This document shows, in pieces, positions 16,226 to 23,832 of a DNA stretch of 27,459 nucleotides. The translations under genes and the position numbers were made by a program. Under the pieces are notes generated by a model. It saw only the letters and a list, made by a program, of their open reading frames with translations, was not told the origin of the DNA and made no database searches. The number at the start of each line of letters is the position of its first letter. Position 1 is the stretch's first letter. Source of the DNA: Pseudomonadota bacterium (lineage in GTDB: Bacteria; Pseudomonadota; Alphaproteobacteria; Rhizobiales; Devosiaceae); the NCBI GenBank assembly GCA_023393475.1, contig JAEWLC010000107.1, positions 1 to 27,459 of the forward strand. Reading direction: 5' to 3'.

Positions 16226-16252
16226 GCGGGGGCCGGCCAGGCCGTCCCCCGC
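16226..16252 (-). terminator. GC-rich hairpin between binding-protein and permease genes
   Basis: GCGGGGG (16226-16232) pairs with CCCCCGC (16246-16252), and the inner CGGCC/GGCCG extend the stem past one mismatch. It sits 14 nt past the stop of the binding-protein gene. It lacks a T-tract, so partial attenuation or protection of the binding-protein mRNA 3' end is likely. This would explain the usual excess of binding protein over permease. Confidence 0.55.
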
Positions 16253-16265
16253 CGGAAGCCGGCCT

Positions 16266-17669
16266 TTACGGCTGCATGATTCCGCCTTCTTCGAAGATGT
16301 CGACCATCTTCTGGTGCGCGTCCTTGACCGCGTCGGCCGCCGACATGCGCTTGGAGATGACGTTGCCGACCGACTGCTCGAGCACGCCCTGAGCACGGAT
16401 GGCGTCGACGCCTGCATTCGGGTTCGCCGGCCAGGACTGGCCGAGGAAGGGATCCGGCACGCTGACCTGTTCCTTGATCACGGCGAGGTTCGGATCGTTT
16501 GCCAGCAGCTCCGGTGTCCAGAGGTTCTGGTAGGCCGGCGTGAACAGCACGCCGCCCAGTGCCGAAATCTTGCCGAAGTTGGCCGGATCCAGCAGGTTGA
16601 GCGCCAGCTCCTTGCCGAGCTGGGCGTTCGGAGCGCCCTTGAAGATGGTCATCCAGCCGCCGACGTTGCCGCCATTGCGGTGGTCGCCGTTGATCGCAGC
16701 GGGAGCAGGCAGCAGGATCGTGTTGGGATAGACCGGGTTGTTGTCGCGCTTGGACTGCGCATAGACCGAGAACGCGTTCTGGGTGAACCCGATCTGGCCG
16801 GCCAGCCAGGCCTCGTTGTTGCCGGTATCGTTCCAGCTCTCGACGCCCGGCGGCAGCATGGCGGCATACTTGCCGTCGCGGTCGTAGGTTTCGCCGAGGA
16901 ACTCGAAGGCGGCCACCGTTTCGGGCGAGTCGAACTGCACGATCTGGCCGGTCTCGTCGGTAAAGTGCCCGCCGAAGGCCTGCACCACCGAGATCAGGAA
17001 GCCGAAGCCGTCGCCGGACTGGTTCGGCGTGAAGCCCCAGCCATAGAAGTCCGGGCCGGAAATCGCGAGCGCCGCCTCACGACGATCGACGATCGTCTTC
17101 AGCGAGGCCGGATCGATGCCCTTTTCCTTCAGCTTGTCGATGCGGGCGTGGAAAGCCGTGGTCGTGCCGATCAGCGGGATCGCCTTCCAGCGGCCATCGA
17201 ACTGCGCGGTCTTGGCAGCGTTCAGGCCCGGCATGATATCGCCGTAGAGCTTGATCGCTTCGTCGACCACATCGGTCACGTCCTCGACCAGGTCGAGAAT
17301 GTGCAGCTGCGAGATCGAGACGTTGGAGGTGTAGGCGAAGTCCGGCGGATTGCCGGCCTTCACGGCCGCCGTCATCTTGCCCATGAAGTCGCCGAACGAC
17401 TCGGGGTTCGTGGTCGAGATGTCGAGCTTCACGCCCTTGCTGTCGGCGAAGGCCTGCACCGTGTCGCGGAATGCCGTCTGTGCCGCCTCGAAATACTCGG
17501 TGCGGTGAATGACGGTCAGCTTGTCGGAACCGCCGACGGGCAAAGCCTCGTCCGGCTTGGGCGCGTCCTGGGCGAAGACGGGCAATCCGTTCGCACCCAG
17601 CACGATACCGGCGCCGACTGCCGCCGAGCCCCGCAGGATGTCGCGGCGGCTGAACTTGTTCTTCTTCAT
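16266..17669 (-). CDS. Extracellular sugar-type solute-binding protein (family 1), Tat-exported
   Basis: This 467-aa periplasmic protein has a twin-arginine signal (SRRDIL at 7-12, a Gly/Ala hydrophobic core and probable cleavage at VFA-QD near 33). The mature region has the layout of family 1 sugar-binding proteins (GNPPDFAYTSN; IPLIGTTTAFHARIDKLKEKGID; a late GGWMTIFKGAPN motif). It delivers a sugar or sugar acid to the fused permease encoded next. Glucarate or an oligouronide is suggested by the downstream gudD, which is inference. ATG at 17669 has GAGGAGG at 9 nt. It is the first gene of the leftward operon and is divergent from kdgD across a 427-nt control region. Confidence 0.9.
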   Translation of the reverse strand: MKKNKFSRRDILRGSAAVGAGIVLGANGLPVFAQDAPKPDEALPVGGSDKLTVIHRTEYFEAAQTAFRDTVQAFADSKGVKLDISTTNPESFGDFMGKMTAAVKAGNPPDFAYTSNVSISQLHILDLVEDVTDVVDEAIKLYGDIMPGLNAAKTAQFDGRWKAIPLIGTTTAFHARIDKLKEKGIDPASLKTIVDRREAALAISGPDFYGWGFTPNQSGDGFGFLISVVQAFGGHFTDETGQIVQFDSPETVAAFEFLGETYDRDGKYAAMLPPGVESWNDTGNNEAWLAGQIGFTQNAFSVYAQSKRDNNPVYPNTILLPAPAAINGDHRNGGNVGGWMTIFKGAPNAQLGKELALNLLDPANFGKISALGGVLFTPAYQNLWTPELLANDPNLAVIKEQVSVPDPFLGQSWPANPNAGVDAIRAQGVLEQSVGNVISKRMSAADAVKDAHQKMVDIFEEGGIMQP

Positions 17670-17977
17670 ATACGTTTCCTCCTCATTGCTTTCTCGTGCC
17701 CGGGTGTCGGTCCCTCAACCGCATCCCCGGCCTCCAAAACGAGACTGTCAGTTCATCGAAGCGATGCGCCTCCACTCCCGGCGGTGCGCACGTCGATTTT
17801 CGGTAGCAGGGAGCCAATGGCGCGACCCTCGTTGGCCGCGACCGGACGAACCCGGGTAGACACACTTTGTGTGCTGCACGTCGCCCTCCCTTCCGGGACG
17901 TTGCCCGGCTGTCGGCTTGGAAGTCTATGCCGAACGTACCTCAATCTGTCGGGCTATCCGGCGGCTGTCAACGACCA

Positions 17978-17987
17978 ATCATACTGC
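17978..17987 (+). promoter_or_regulatory. Candidate operator ATCATACTGC, glucarate region
   Basis: The 10-mer ATCATACTGC sits beside the minus-strand TTGACA box. The identical 10-mer is found, on the other strand, in the uxuA/GntR control region (20641-20650). It is a candidate binding half-site for the GntR-family regulator at 20748; inferred. Confidence 0.4.
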
Positions 17988-18062
17988 CTGTGAGCAACAC
18001 TGCCTGTTCAAGCGCTTCACGGCGCGTTGACACTCCTGCGATGGCAGTGCTAGTCGGAAGTA

Positions 18063-18072
18063 ATCATACTAA
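18063..18072 (+). promoter_or_regulatory. Candidate operator ATCATACTAA upstream of kdgD
   Basis: This shares ATCATACT with the other two sites and lies about 10 nt downstream of the likely -10 region of kdgD and 25 nt before its start, a position suited to repression. Confidence 0.35.
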
Positions 18073-18096
18073 TTGGCCGCACGCGGAGGGGGAATC

Positions 18097-19002
18097 ATGG
18101 GCTTCGACGAGATCAAGGCAAAGATCGGTTCAGGTCTGCTGTCCTTCCCCATCACCGATTTCGGCGCCGACGGCGAGTTCGATCGCGACGGCTATGCGCA
18201 GCGGCTGCAATGGCTCTCCTCGTTCGAGGCGGCCGGACTCTTCGCCGCCGGCGGCACGGGGGAGTTCTTCTCCATCGGCTATGACGAGTATGACGCGGTG
18301 ATCCGCACCGCCGTCGACAACAGCCACAAGGATGTGCCGGTGCTGGCCGGCGTTGGCTACGGCACCCGCATGGCGGTCGATCTCGCCCGCCGCGCCGAGG
18401 CCGCCGGCGCCGCCGGCATTCTCGTCCTGCCGCATTACCTGATGTTCGCCGAGGAAGCCGGCGTCATCGCTCACATGCAGGCGATCTGCAACGCCGTCGG
18501 CATCGGCGTCATCTACTATGCCCGCGACAATTCCCGCCTCTCGCCGGCCGGGCTGGAGAAGCTGGCCGAAACCTGCCCCAACCTCATCGGTTACAAGGAC
18601 GGCATCGGTGACCTGCAGCTGATGCAGCGCATCGCCCACCGGATGGGCGACCGCGTCGTGCATGTCGGCGGCCTGCCGACGGCCGAAGTCTTCGCCCAGC
18701 CCTATCTCGAGATGGGCGTCACCACCTACTCCTCGGCCGTCTTCAACTTCGTGCCCGAGCTGGCCCTGCGCTTCTACCGCGCCGTGCGCCAGCGCGACCA
18801 CGCCACCATCGACGGGCTGATGAAGAGCTTCTACCTGCCGCTGATCGAGCTCAGGGACAAGAAGCGCGGCTACGCCGTCTCGATGATCAAGGCCGGCGCC
18901 GACCTGATCGGCCGCTCGGCCGGCAAGGTCCGCACCCCACTGACAGAACTCGATGCCGGCGAGCGTGAAATCCTGCGCGGGCTGATCGTCGCCCATAGCT
19001 GA
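18097..19002 (+). CDS. kdgD: 5-dehydro-4-deoxyglucarate dehydratase
   Basis: This 301-aa protein of the DapA/NAL aldolase superfamily converts 5-dehydro-4-deoxyglucarate to 2-oxoglutarate semialdehyde with loss of water and CO2. Seen motifs are GGTGEFFSIG (about 52-61, the substrate-carboxylate loop), Tyr140/Tyr141 in GVIYYARDN, and the Schiff-base Lys167 in LIGYKDGIGDLQ. The GTGEFFS loop is typical of KdgD. ATG at 18097 follows GGAGGGGG; an upstream in-frame start at 18073 lacks an RBS and would run into the candidate operator. It acts directly after GudD, encoded by the divergent operon. A semialdehyde dehydrogenase to complete the pathway is not in the window. Confidence 0.92.
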   Translation: MGFDEIKAKIGSGLLSFPITDFGADGEFDRDGYAQRLQWLSSFEAAGLFAAGGTGEFFSIGYDEYDAVIRTAVDNSHKDVPVLAGVGYGTRMAVDLARRAEAAGAAGILVLPHYLMFAEEAGVIAHMQAICNAVGIGVIYYARDNSRLSPAGLEKLAETCPNLIGYKDGIGDLQLMQRIAHRMGDRVVHVGGLPTAEVFAQPYLEMGVTTYSSAVFNFVPELALRFYRAVRQRDHATIDGLMKSFYLPLIELRDKKRGYAVSMIKAGADLIGRSAGKVRTPLTELDAGEREILRGLIVAHS

Positions 19003-19043
19003 CTGCCGTAATTCTGCCTTGAGTCATAAGTTCTACTGCGCAA

Positions 19044-19382
19044 ATGACAGTAGAGCGGCCCGCGTACTCACCCTTGGTGATTGATGGCCTGTCGTACTCC
19101 GACTGGGAGGACGACGCCGATCGTTTGCGTCGACTTGCGACCGGCTCCGGCCGCATCACCCGACGACATTTCGAGAAGGCAGAAAAACTGCTCGCGAGCC
19201 TCAAGGACGAGCTCGACTCCATCGACGACGTAACCCCGACCCTCACCGGCTTCGACGCCATCCGGGTCGGCTGCATCCACGACCTGCTGCTCGCCTTCTG
19301 GATCAGCGTCGCCGAAACACACAGGCTCCTGGAAGTGCGGCACGCCGAGCGCGCGGCAAAGGCGAAGAACGTGGCGGCTTAG
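19044..19382 (+). CDS. Hypothetical protein, 112 aa
   Basis: This is a soluble, charged, mostly helical protein (LSYSDWEDDADRLRRLA; FEKAEKLLASLKDELDSID; CIHDLLLAFWISVAETHRLL). I recognise no family. It starts at ATG 19044, 41 nt after kdgD; no clear RBS is visible, so it may be weakly translated or co-transcribed with kdgD. Coding-like third-position GC bias supports it. It does not look like a sugar-pathway enzyme and may be unrelated to its neighbours. Confidence 0.55.
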   Translation: MTVERPAYSPLVIDGLSYSDWEDDADRLRRLATGSGRITRRHFEKAEKLLASLKDELDSIDDVTPTLTGFDAIRVGCIHDLLLAFWISVAETHRLLEVRHAERAAKAKNVAA

Positions 19383-19488
19383 CGCTGGCCATCACGCCCC
19401 GATCCGATTCGACACTCCAGCGTCAGTTTGGCGCAAGCGGGAACCCGTGCGGTGCTGCGGGTGGCGGCAACAATCACCAACCCTTCGT

Positions 19489-19555
19489 CGTCATCCACGG
19501 ACCCAGCGATGTCAGCGGCATCGCATGGGTCCCCGGGTCAAGCCCGGGGATGACG
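19489..19555. repeat. Intergenic palindromic repeat, family B, copy 1 (left arm shortened)
   Basis: The right arm (about 19526-19555) contains CCCCGGG-tcaag-CCCGGGG, a 7-bp self-hairpin ending in GGATGACG. The left arm keeps only CGTCATCC and GGACCCA, lacking the internal part present in the copies at 21539 and 22957. It lies in the 214-nt gap between two convergent genes; nothing else is seen in that gap. Confidence 0.75.
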
Positions 19556-19596
19556 GTGGTTCATTGCTGGCGAAGTGAGGATGGCGAGCCGGCGCC

Positions 19597-20607
19597 TCAC
19601 GGCCCGTACGGGTCCCATCCATTCGCCTGAAAGACGCCGATGATGTAGCCGAAGCAGAAGGCGAAGGCAGTTTCCATCGAGTTGTCGGCATCGATATGCG
19701 GCACGTGGTCGGGCATGATCATCCCGTCATAGCCGACCTCGTGGTAGATCTTCAGCGCCGCCGCCATGTCCATGTCGCCCTCGTCGGGGAACACCTCGGT
19801 GAACGAGTAGCGGCCACCCTTGATGTTGCGGAAGTGGACGTTGAAGATCTTCTTGCGGCTGCCGAACCAGCGGATGATCTCGCCGATTTCCGCACGCGGA
19901 TTCTCGAGGCTCTCGGCCACCGTGCCCTGGCAGAAATTGAGCCCGTGATAGGGGCTCTCGGCGATCTGCACGAACTTCATCAGCCCCTCGGCATCGCCGA
20001 GCACGCGCTTCTCGAAGCCGCGATAGCCGGGCGGCGTCATCGGGTCGTGCGGGTGGCAGGCGAGGCGCACCCTGTTGCTGGTCGCAACCGGCACCACGCG
20101 CTCGAGGAAATAGGTGATGCGTTCCCAGAACTCGTCGGCGCTGACCTTGCCGGCAATCGTCAGCGTGTCGCCATCGGTCGCCTTGTCGGCGCGCCAGGTC
20201 GAGAGTACTGCCCCGCCGCGTCCGGTCTCGGACGTCGTGCGCGGAATGCCCAGCACGTTGAAATTGTACTTCGCCGCCCCGATCCCGGCTTCCGCCAGCG
20301 CCTCGATGATGCGGCAGAGCCCGTCGATCTCGCGGTCGCGCTCACCCGGCTTGCCGAGCACGATCCCCGGAGACTGGTGCTTGCGTTCGATCCCCGATGA
20401 GGGCAGCGGCAGCTGCACCATGTCGAGCTTCAGATCGAAGCTCTCGATCCGGTCCCGGTGCCTGAGGAGAATGTCGCGATCCCACTGCCACGGGTCGCCT
20501 TCCGGATCGATGCAAACATGCTTGACCCCAAGTTGGGCAAGCTGCTTGAGATAACGATCACCTACCTGGGCAAACTGATTGCCGCCCATCTGGGTGCCTA
20601 CGTACAT
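19597..20607 (-). CDS. uxuA: Mannonate dehydratase
   Basis: This 336-aa TIM-barrel enzyme of the UxuA family dehydrates D-mannonate to 2-keto-3-deoxy-D-gluconate. Family motifs seen include RLACHPHDPMTPPGYRG (about 182-198), LNFCQGTVAE, FNVHFRNIKGG (about 257-267) and MIMPDHVPH (about 301-309), whose His and Cys residues fit the metal site. At 336 aa it is shorter than the roughly 390-aa enterobacterial enzyme but normal for the short-form group. ATG at 20607 has GAGGGGGAG just upstream. It is divergent from the GntR regulator, which probably controls it. The mannonate would come from glucuronate or fructuronate, fitting the hexuronate theme. Confidence 0.88.
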   Translation of the reverse strand: MYVGTQMGGNQFAQVGDRYLKQLAQLGVKHVCIDPEGDPWQWDRDILLRHRDRIESFDLKLDMVQLPLPSSGIERKHQSPGIVLGKPGERDREIDGLCRIIEALAEAGIGAAKYNFNVLGIPRTTSETGRGGAVLSTWRADKATDGDTLTIAGKVSADEFWERITYFLERVVPVATSNRVRLACHPHDPMTPPGYRGFEKRVLGDAEGLMKFVQIAESPYHGLNFCQGTVAESLENPRAEIGEIIRWFGSRKKIFNVHFRNIKGGRYSFTEVFPDEGDMDMAAALKIYHEVGYDGMIMPDHVPHIDADNSMETAFAFCFGYIIGVFQANGWDPYGP

Positions 20608-20640
20608 GTCTCCCCCTCATTGTTCTATGATTTCTTCAAA

Positions 20641-20674
20641 GCAGTATGATAGATTTTGCACAACGGCAAGCGAA
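20641..20674 (-). promoter_or_regulatory. Candidate uxuA promoter with overlapping operator ATCATACTGC
   Basis: On the minus strand TTCGCT (20674-20669) and TATCAT (20651-20646) are 17 nt apart. ATCATACTGC at 20650-20641 overlaps the -10, and a second ATCATA lies at 20631-20626. The same 10-mer is upstream of the glucarate genes. Confidence 0.45.
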
Positions 20675-20747
20675 GCGGTAACTTGCGCTTCTGACCGGGG
20701 TGGAACTCGCTGCTCTCGATCATCGAAAGCGCAGTAAAGGCCGGCAA

Positions 20748-21473
20748 ATGTCTGCGACAGTTCACCTTACGGATCGGGTCAAGCTCGATCTCATGCGGCT
20801 CATCGAGGCCGACAACCTGAAGCCCGGCGACAAGCTTCCGGCCGCCGACCAGCTTTGCCAGCAGTTCTCGGTCAGCCGCACGGTGGTGCGCGAGGCGATC
20901 GCCAGCCTCAAGGCCGAGGGCCGGCTCCGGTCCCTGCGCGGCAGCGGCGTCTATGTCGAATCTCCGCCGCCGGCGGCGAGCGGCATGGCCCTGTTCATGG
21001 CCGCGCCCGACGAGATCGGCGACATCCTCGATTTCATGGAGTTCCGCATTTCGGTCGAGGTCGAGGCCGCCGGTCTCGCCGCCGAGCGCCGCACCGACGT
21101 CAACCTGCTCCGCATGGCGCAGGCGCTCGTGCAGTTTCGCAAGCACTTCAACGACAAGACGCTGGCGACCGACGCCGACCGCAACTTCCATCGCGCCATC
21201 GCCGACGCCACCAACAACAAGCGCTTCCGGCTGTTCGTCGACGAGGTCGGTGAGCGCCTGATCCCCCGCCGGGCGCTGGGCGCCACCTTCATCGACGACC
21301 GCAGCAAGACCGAGTTCCTCGAGATCATCGCCGGCGAGCACCAGCGCATCTACGACGCCATCTCCGAGCGCAAGCCCGACGAGGCCCGCATCGCCATGCG
21401 CCGCCACCTCGAGGACGGCCGCCGCCGCTACCGCGAATGGCGCATCGCCCACGACGCGACTGTGGCGGGTTAG
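20748..21473 (+). CDS. GntR family transcriptional regulator (FadR/FCD type)
   Basis: This is a 241-aa DNA-binding repressor-type protein. An N-terminal winged helix (about 6-72) has the GntR motif LKPGDKLPAADQLCQQFSVS followed by RTVVREAIASLKAEG and a wing (RGSGVYV). The C-terminal all-helical FCD ligand domain (about 85-235) has the putative metal ligands in DRNFHRAI, GEHQRIYDAI and RRHL. FCD regulators commonly sense sugar acids. I prefer ATG at 20748; a GTG at 20700 in frame is possible. It is divergent from uxuA across about 140 nt holding ATCATA-type sites, so local control of uxuA, and perhaps of the glucarate genes, is likely (inference). Confidence 0.88.
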   Translation: MSATVHLTDRVKLDLMRLIEADNLKPGDKLPAADQLCQQFSVSRTVVREAIASLKAEGRLRSLRGSGVYVESPPPAASGMALFMAAPDEIGDILDFMEFRISVEVEAAGLAAERRTDVNLLRMAQALVQFRKHFNDKTLATDADRNFHRAIADATNNKRFRLFVDEVGERLIPRRALGATFIDDRSKTEFLEIIAGEHQRIYDAISERKPDEARIAMRRHLEDGRRRYREWRIAHDATVAG

Positions 21474-21538
21474 CTCCACGGGATCGAGTGCTTGGCACCT
21501 GAATACAACGCCTTCCCCCTGAACACTGCTCTCTCAGT

Positions 21539-21625
21539 CGTCATCCCCGGGCTTGACCCGGGGACCCACGCGATGGCGCGGCGCATGCCGAAAGATGGGT
21601 CCGCGGGTCAAGCCCGCGGATGACG
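21539..21625. repeat. Intergenic palindromic repeat, family B, copy 2
   Basis: This is an 87-nt element. The left arm contains CCCCGGG-cttga-CCCGGGG and the right arm CCGCGGG-tcaag-CCCGCGG, with outer ends CGTCATCC and GGATGACG. Each arm is itself a hairpin. It lies in the 259-nt gap between the regulator and serine hydrolase genes; nothing else is evident there. Confidence 0.85.
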
Positions 21626-21732
21626 GTGACGGACGGCTGGCTCGGTTGCCGAAGTCGAGGCCTCATCCTAGTGTCGCAATCGCCAACCCCGTCCCGATCG
21701 GCAAGACTGCGCCGGCTACGGGGGGACCATCA

Positions 21733-22887
21733 ATGAGCATCACCATCAACGGCAATGTCGCGCCCGGCTTCGAGCGCGTGGCGGATGCGTTTGCGCAAGG
21801 TTTTGGCGGCCGTCCCGGGATGGGCGCCGCTCTCGCCATTCGTGTCGATGGCAACTACGTCGCCCGGCTCTGGGGCGGTACGGCCGACACCCGCACCGAC
21901 CGTCCCTGGGAAGCGGATACGCCCAGCGTGGTCTTTTCCTGCACCAAGGGCGCCATGTCGCTGCTCGTCGCCCGGCTGGTCGAGCAGGGCCTCCTCGACT
22001 ACGACGCCCCGGTCGCTCGCTACTGGCCGGAATTCGCCGCTGCCGGCAAGGAAGCCATCACCGTCCGCGAGGTGCTCTCGCATCGCGCCGGCCTCCTCGC
22101 TCTCGCCGAGGAGATGACTATCGACGACCTCGTCGACTGGGACCGCATGACCAGCGCGCTCGCCGCCGAGGCGCCGAAATTCCCGCCCGATTCCGGCTAT
22201 GCCTATCACCCCATCACCCACGGCTGGCTCGCCGGCGAGCTGATCCGCCGCGTCACCGGTCTCCTGCCCGGCACCTATCTCAGCCGGCATGTCACCGGGC
22301 CGCTCGCGGCCGATCTCTGGATCGGCATTCCCGATGCGGTCGAGCCAGCCCACCTCACGGTCATCCCGCCCGACCCCGCGACCCAGCCCGTCCTCCCGGT
22401 CCCGCGGCCGAACTGGCCGGCCCGCGCCGTGAATTTCGGCGAAGCGCTGCCGGGTGAACTGGTGACCCCGACCGGCGGCTTCAACGATCACCGCCTCCTC
22501 GCCGCGCAGATCCCCGGCGCCAATGGCGTCGCCACGGCCGATGGCCTCGCCACCTTCTGGTCCGCCGCCGTCACCGAGACCGAGGGCCTCCGCACCGTCG
22601 GTCCGGAGGTGGTCGAACGCGCTACTCGCGAAGTTTCGGGCGGCCCTGGCATCTATCCCGGCGTGCCGCCCTGGTATCGCTGGGGCATGGGCTTCATGCT
22701 CGATGCCGACGCCCGTCGCCTGCTGACGCCGAAGAGCTTCGGCCACGACGGCGCCGGCGGCCAGGTCGCCTTCGCCGACCCCGTGCACAAGGTCGGCTTC
22801 GCCTACCTCACCAACCGGATGGAAAGCGCCCCCGACCCTCGCGGCAATGCCGTTGTGACGGCATTGCGGGAGATTCTGGCGCAGTAG
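21733..22887 (+). CDS. Serine hydrolase of the beta-lactamase (class C-like/EstB) family
   Basis: This is a 384-aa protein with the serine beta-lactamase fold. The nucleophile motif is Ser69-Cys-Thr-Lys72 (VVFSCTKGA), the tyrosine motif lies in PPDSGYAYHP (Tyr158 likely), and the third motif is FGHDGAGGQVAF near 336-347. This set is typical of EstB-like esterases and peptidases rather than true beta-lactamases. There is no signal peptide, so the protein is probably cytosolic. The substrate is unknown; an ester or lactone is possible. ATG at 21733 follows GGGGGGA at 6 nt; an in-frame start at 21553 would lie within the palindromic repeat. The gene is flanked on both sides by near-identical family-B palindromes. 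Confidence 0.87.
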   Translation: MSITINGNVAPGFERVADAFAQGFGGRPGMGAALAIRVDGNYVARLWGGTADTRTDRPWEADTPSVVFSCTKGAMSLLVARLVEQGLLDYDAPVARYWPEFAAAGKEAITVREVLSHRAGLLALAEEMTIDDLVDWDRMTSALAAEAPKFPPDSGYAYHPITHGWLAGELIRRVTGLLPGTYLSRHVTGPLAADLWIGIPDAVEPAHLTVIPPDPATQPVLPVPRPNWPARAVNFGEALPGELVTPTGGFNDHRLLAAQIPGANGVATADGLATFWSAAVTETEGLRTVGPEVVERATREVSGGPGIYPGVPPWYRWGMGFMLDADARRLLTPKSFGHDGAGGQVAFADPVHKVGFAYLTNRMESAPDPRGNAVVTALREILAQ

Positions 22888-22956
22888 GGATTACGGGAGA
22901 TGGTGGCCAGAGGACGCACAGGGCTAGAGCCCATCCTCAACCGCATCTCTGTCAGT

Positions 22957-23043
22957 CGTCATCCCCGGGCTTGACCCGGGGACCAATGCGCGGGTCCGGC
23001 GCGCGCCGAGAGTTGGGTCCGCGGGTCGAGCCCGCGGATGACG
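22957..23043. repeat. Intergenic palindromic repeat, family B, copy 3
   Basis: This 87-nt element has the same outer ends and the same two arm hairpins as the copy at 21539-21625, including the CCCCGGG/CCGCGGG difference between arms; only the central spacer has diverged. It lies between the serine hydrolase gene and the end of the convergent SDR gene. Confidence 0.85.
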
Positions 23044-23073
23044 GTGACAGGTGGCCGGCCTTGTGGCTTCGGC

Positions 23074-23832
23074 TCAGATCAGCTTCTGCGATTGCGGTTT
23101 CCAGCCGATCAGCCGCTCGGCCTTGGACAGGTCGTGCTCGACATGCGACTCGTCGCCGACGATGAACACGGCCTCGAAGCCGGAAGTCGCCGACTGCGCC
23201 ACCGTCCCGATTGCGCCGAGATAGGCGTTCGCCATGTCTTCCTCGTCGAGCGGGAAGACGAAGCTGCCGTCGCCGGCGCGCTTGGGCGGATCGCGTCGCT
23301 CCTTCAGGTACGCTTCGCGCGAACGCGGACCGGAGATGCGCAGGCTGATGATGTTGGTGCCGAACCAGCGCGCGAAATAGGCGCAGATTTCCTCGCCCAG
23401 ACCCTTGCTCAGGCCATACACCGACGGCGAGTCGAGCGGCACCTGGTCTTCGGCGGGATAGAACGGGCGGCCGCGATAGTGGACGCTCATCGAGCTGGTG
23501 TAGACGCCGCGCTTCACCTCGGCTTCCTGCGCCAGATAGAGGAAGAGGTGCAGCGCCTTGGTGTTGAGGTCGTAGTTGTTGACGATGTCGTCGAGGCTCT
23601 GGTTCGTCACCATGCCGCCCTGGCCATTGCGCATTGCAAGCCAGACGAACACATCGACATCGCGCAGTGCCTCGCGGATGGCGTCGGCATCGAGCACGGA
23701 GCCCTTGACGTACTCGACTTCGGGATCGCCCGGATCACCAAGGTCGAGCACGCGGATCGTGTGTTTCGCCTTGAGATATGGCGTGATCAGCTTGCCGACA
23801 TGGCCGGCGCCGCCAACGAGAAGAACGCGCAT
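23074..23832 (-). CDS. NAD-dependent epimerase/dehydratase, possibly uronate-dehydrogenase-like
   Basis: This 252-aa extended SDR has an N-terminal Rossmann motif VGGAGHVGK (6-14), a DVDVFVWLAM strand, a TSSMSVHY segment with the catalytic Ser, and YGLSKGLGEE (about 143-152) giving YxxxK. The C-terminal LIGWKPQ tail and the short length resemble bacterial uronate dehydrogenases, which oxidise galacturonate or glucuronate to aldaro-lactone, the entry to the GudD/KdgD pathway. That assignment is inference; other nucleotide-sugar epimerases share these motifs. Its ATG at 23832 overlaps the stop of the upstream isomerase gene by one base, and a much longer frame upstream is an artefact of that gene's other frame. 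It is the second gene of a two-gene operon. Confidence 0.78.
   Translation of the reverse strand: MRVLLVGGAGHVGKLITPYLKAKHTIRVLDLGDPGDPEVEYVKGSVLDADAIREALRDVDVFVWLAMRNGQGGMVTNQSLDDIVNNYDLNTKALHLFLYLAQEAEVKRGVYTSSMSVHYRGRPFYPAEDQVPLDSPSVYGLSKGLGEEICAYFARWFGTNIISLRISGPRSREAYLKERRDPPKRAGDGSFVFPLDEEDMANAYLGAIGTVAQSATSGFEAVFIVGDESHVEHDLSKAERLIGWKPQSQKLI

Larger units (their letters stand above)
17670..18096. promoter_or_regulatory. 427-nt divergent control region between the glucarate import operon and kdgD
   Basis: No convincing gene lies here. It contains two outward-facing -35-like boxes: TTGACA on the minus strand at 17966-17971 (toward the binding-protein gene) and TTGACA on the plus strand at 18027-18032 (toward kdgD, with TGCTAG about 16-18 nt later). 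Two copies of ATCATACT flank these boxes (17978 and 18063). The leftward transcript would have a leader of about 300 nt. Confidence 0.5.

Noticed and set aside
16221..17993. 590-aa plus-strand open frame over the sugar-binding protein gene
   Set aside because: Arg/Asp/Val-rich shadow frame opposite a clear Tat-exported binding protein.
8866..23043. Repeats considered as a CRISPR array
   Set aside because: The copies are kilobases apart, are inverted palindromes and have no regular spacers or cas genes.
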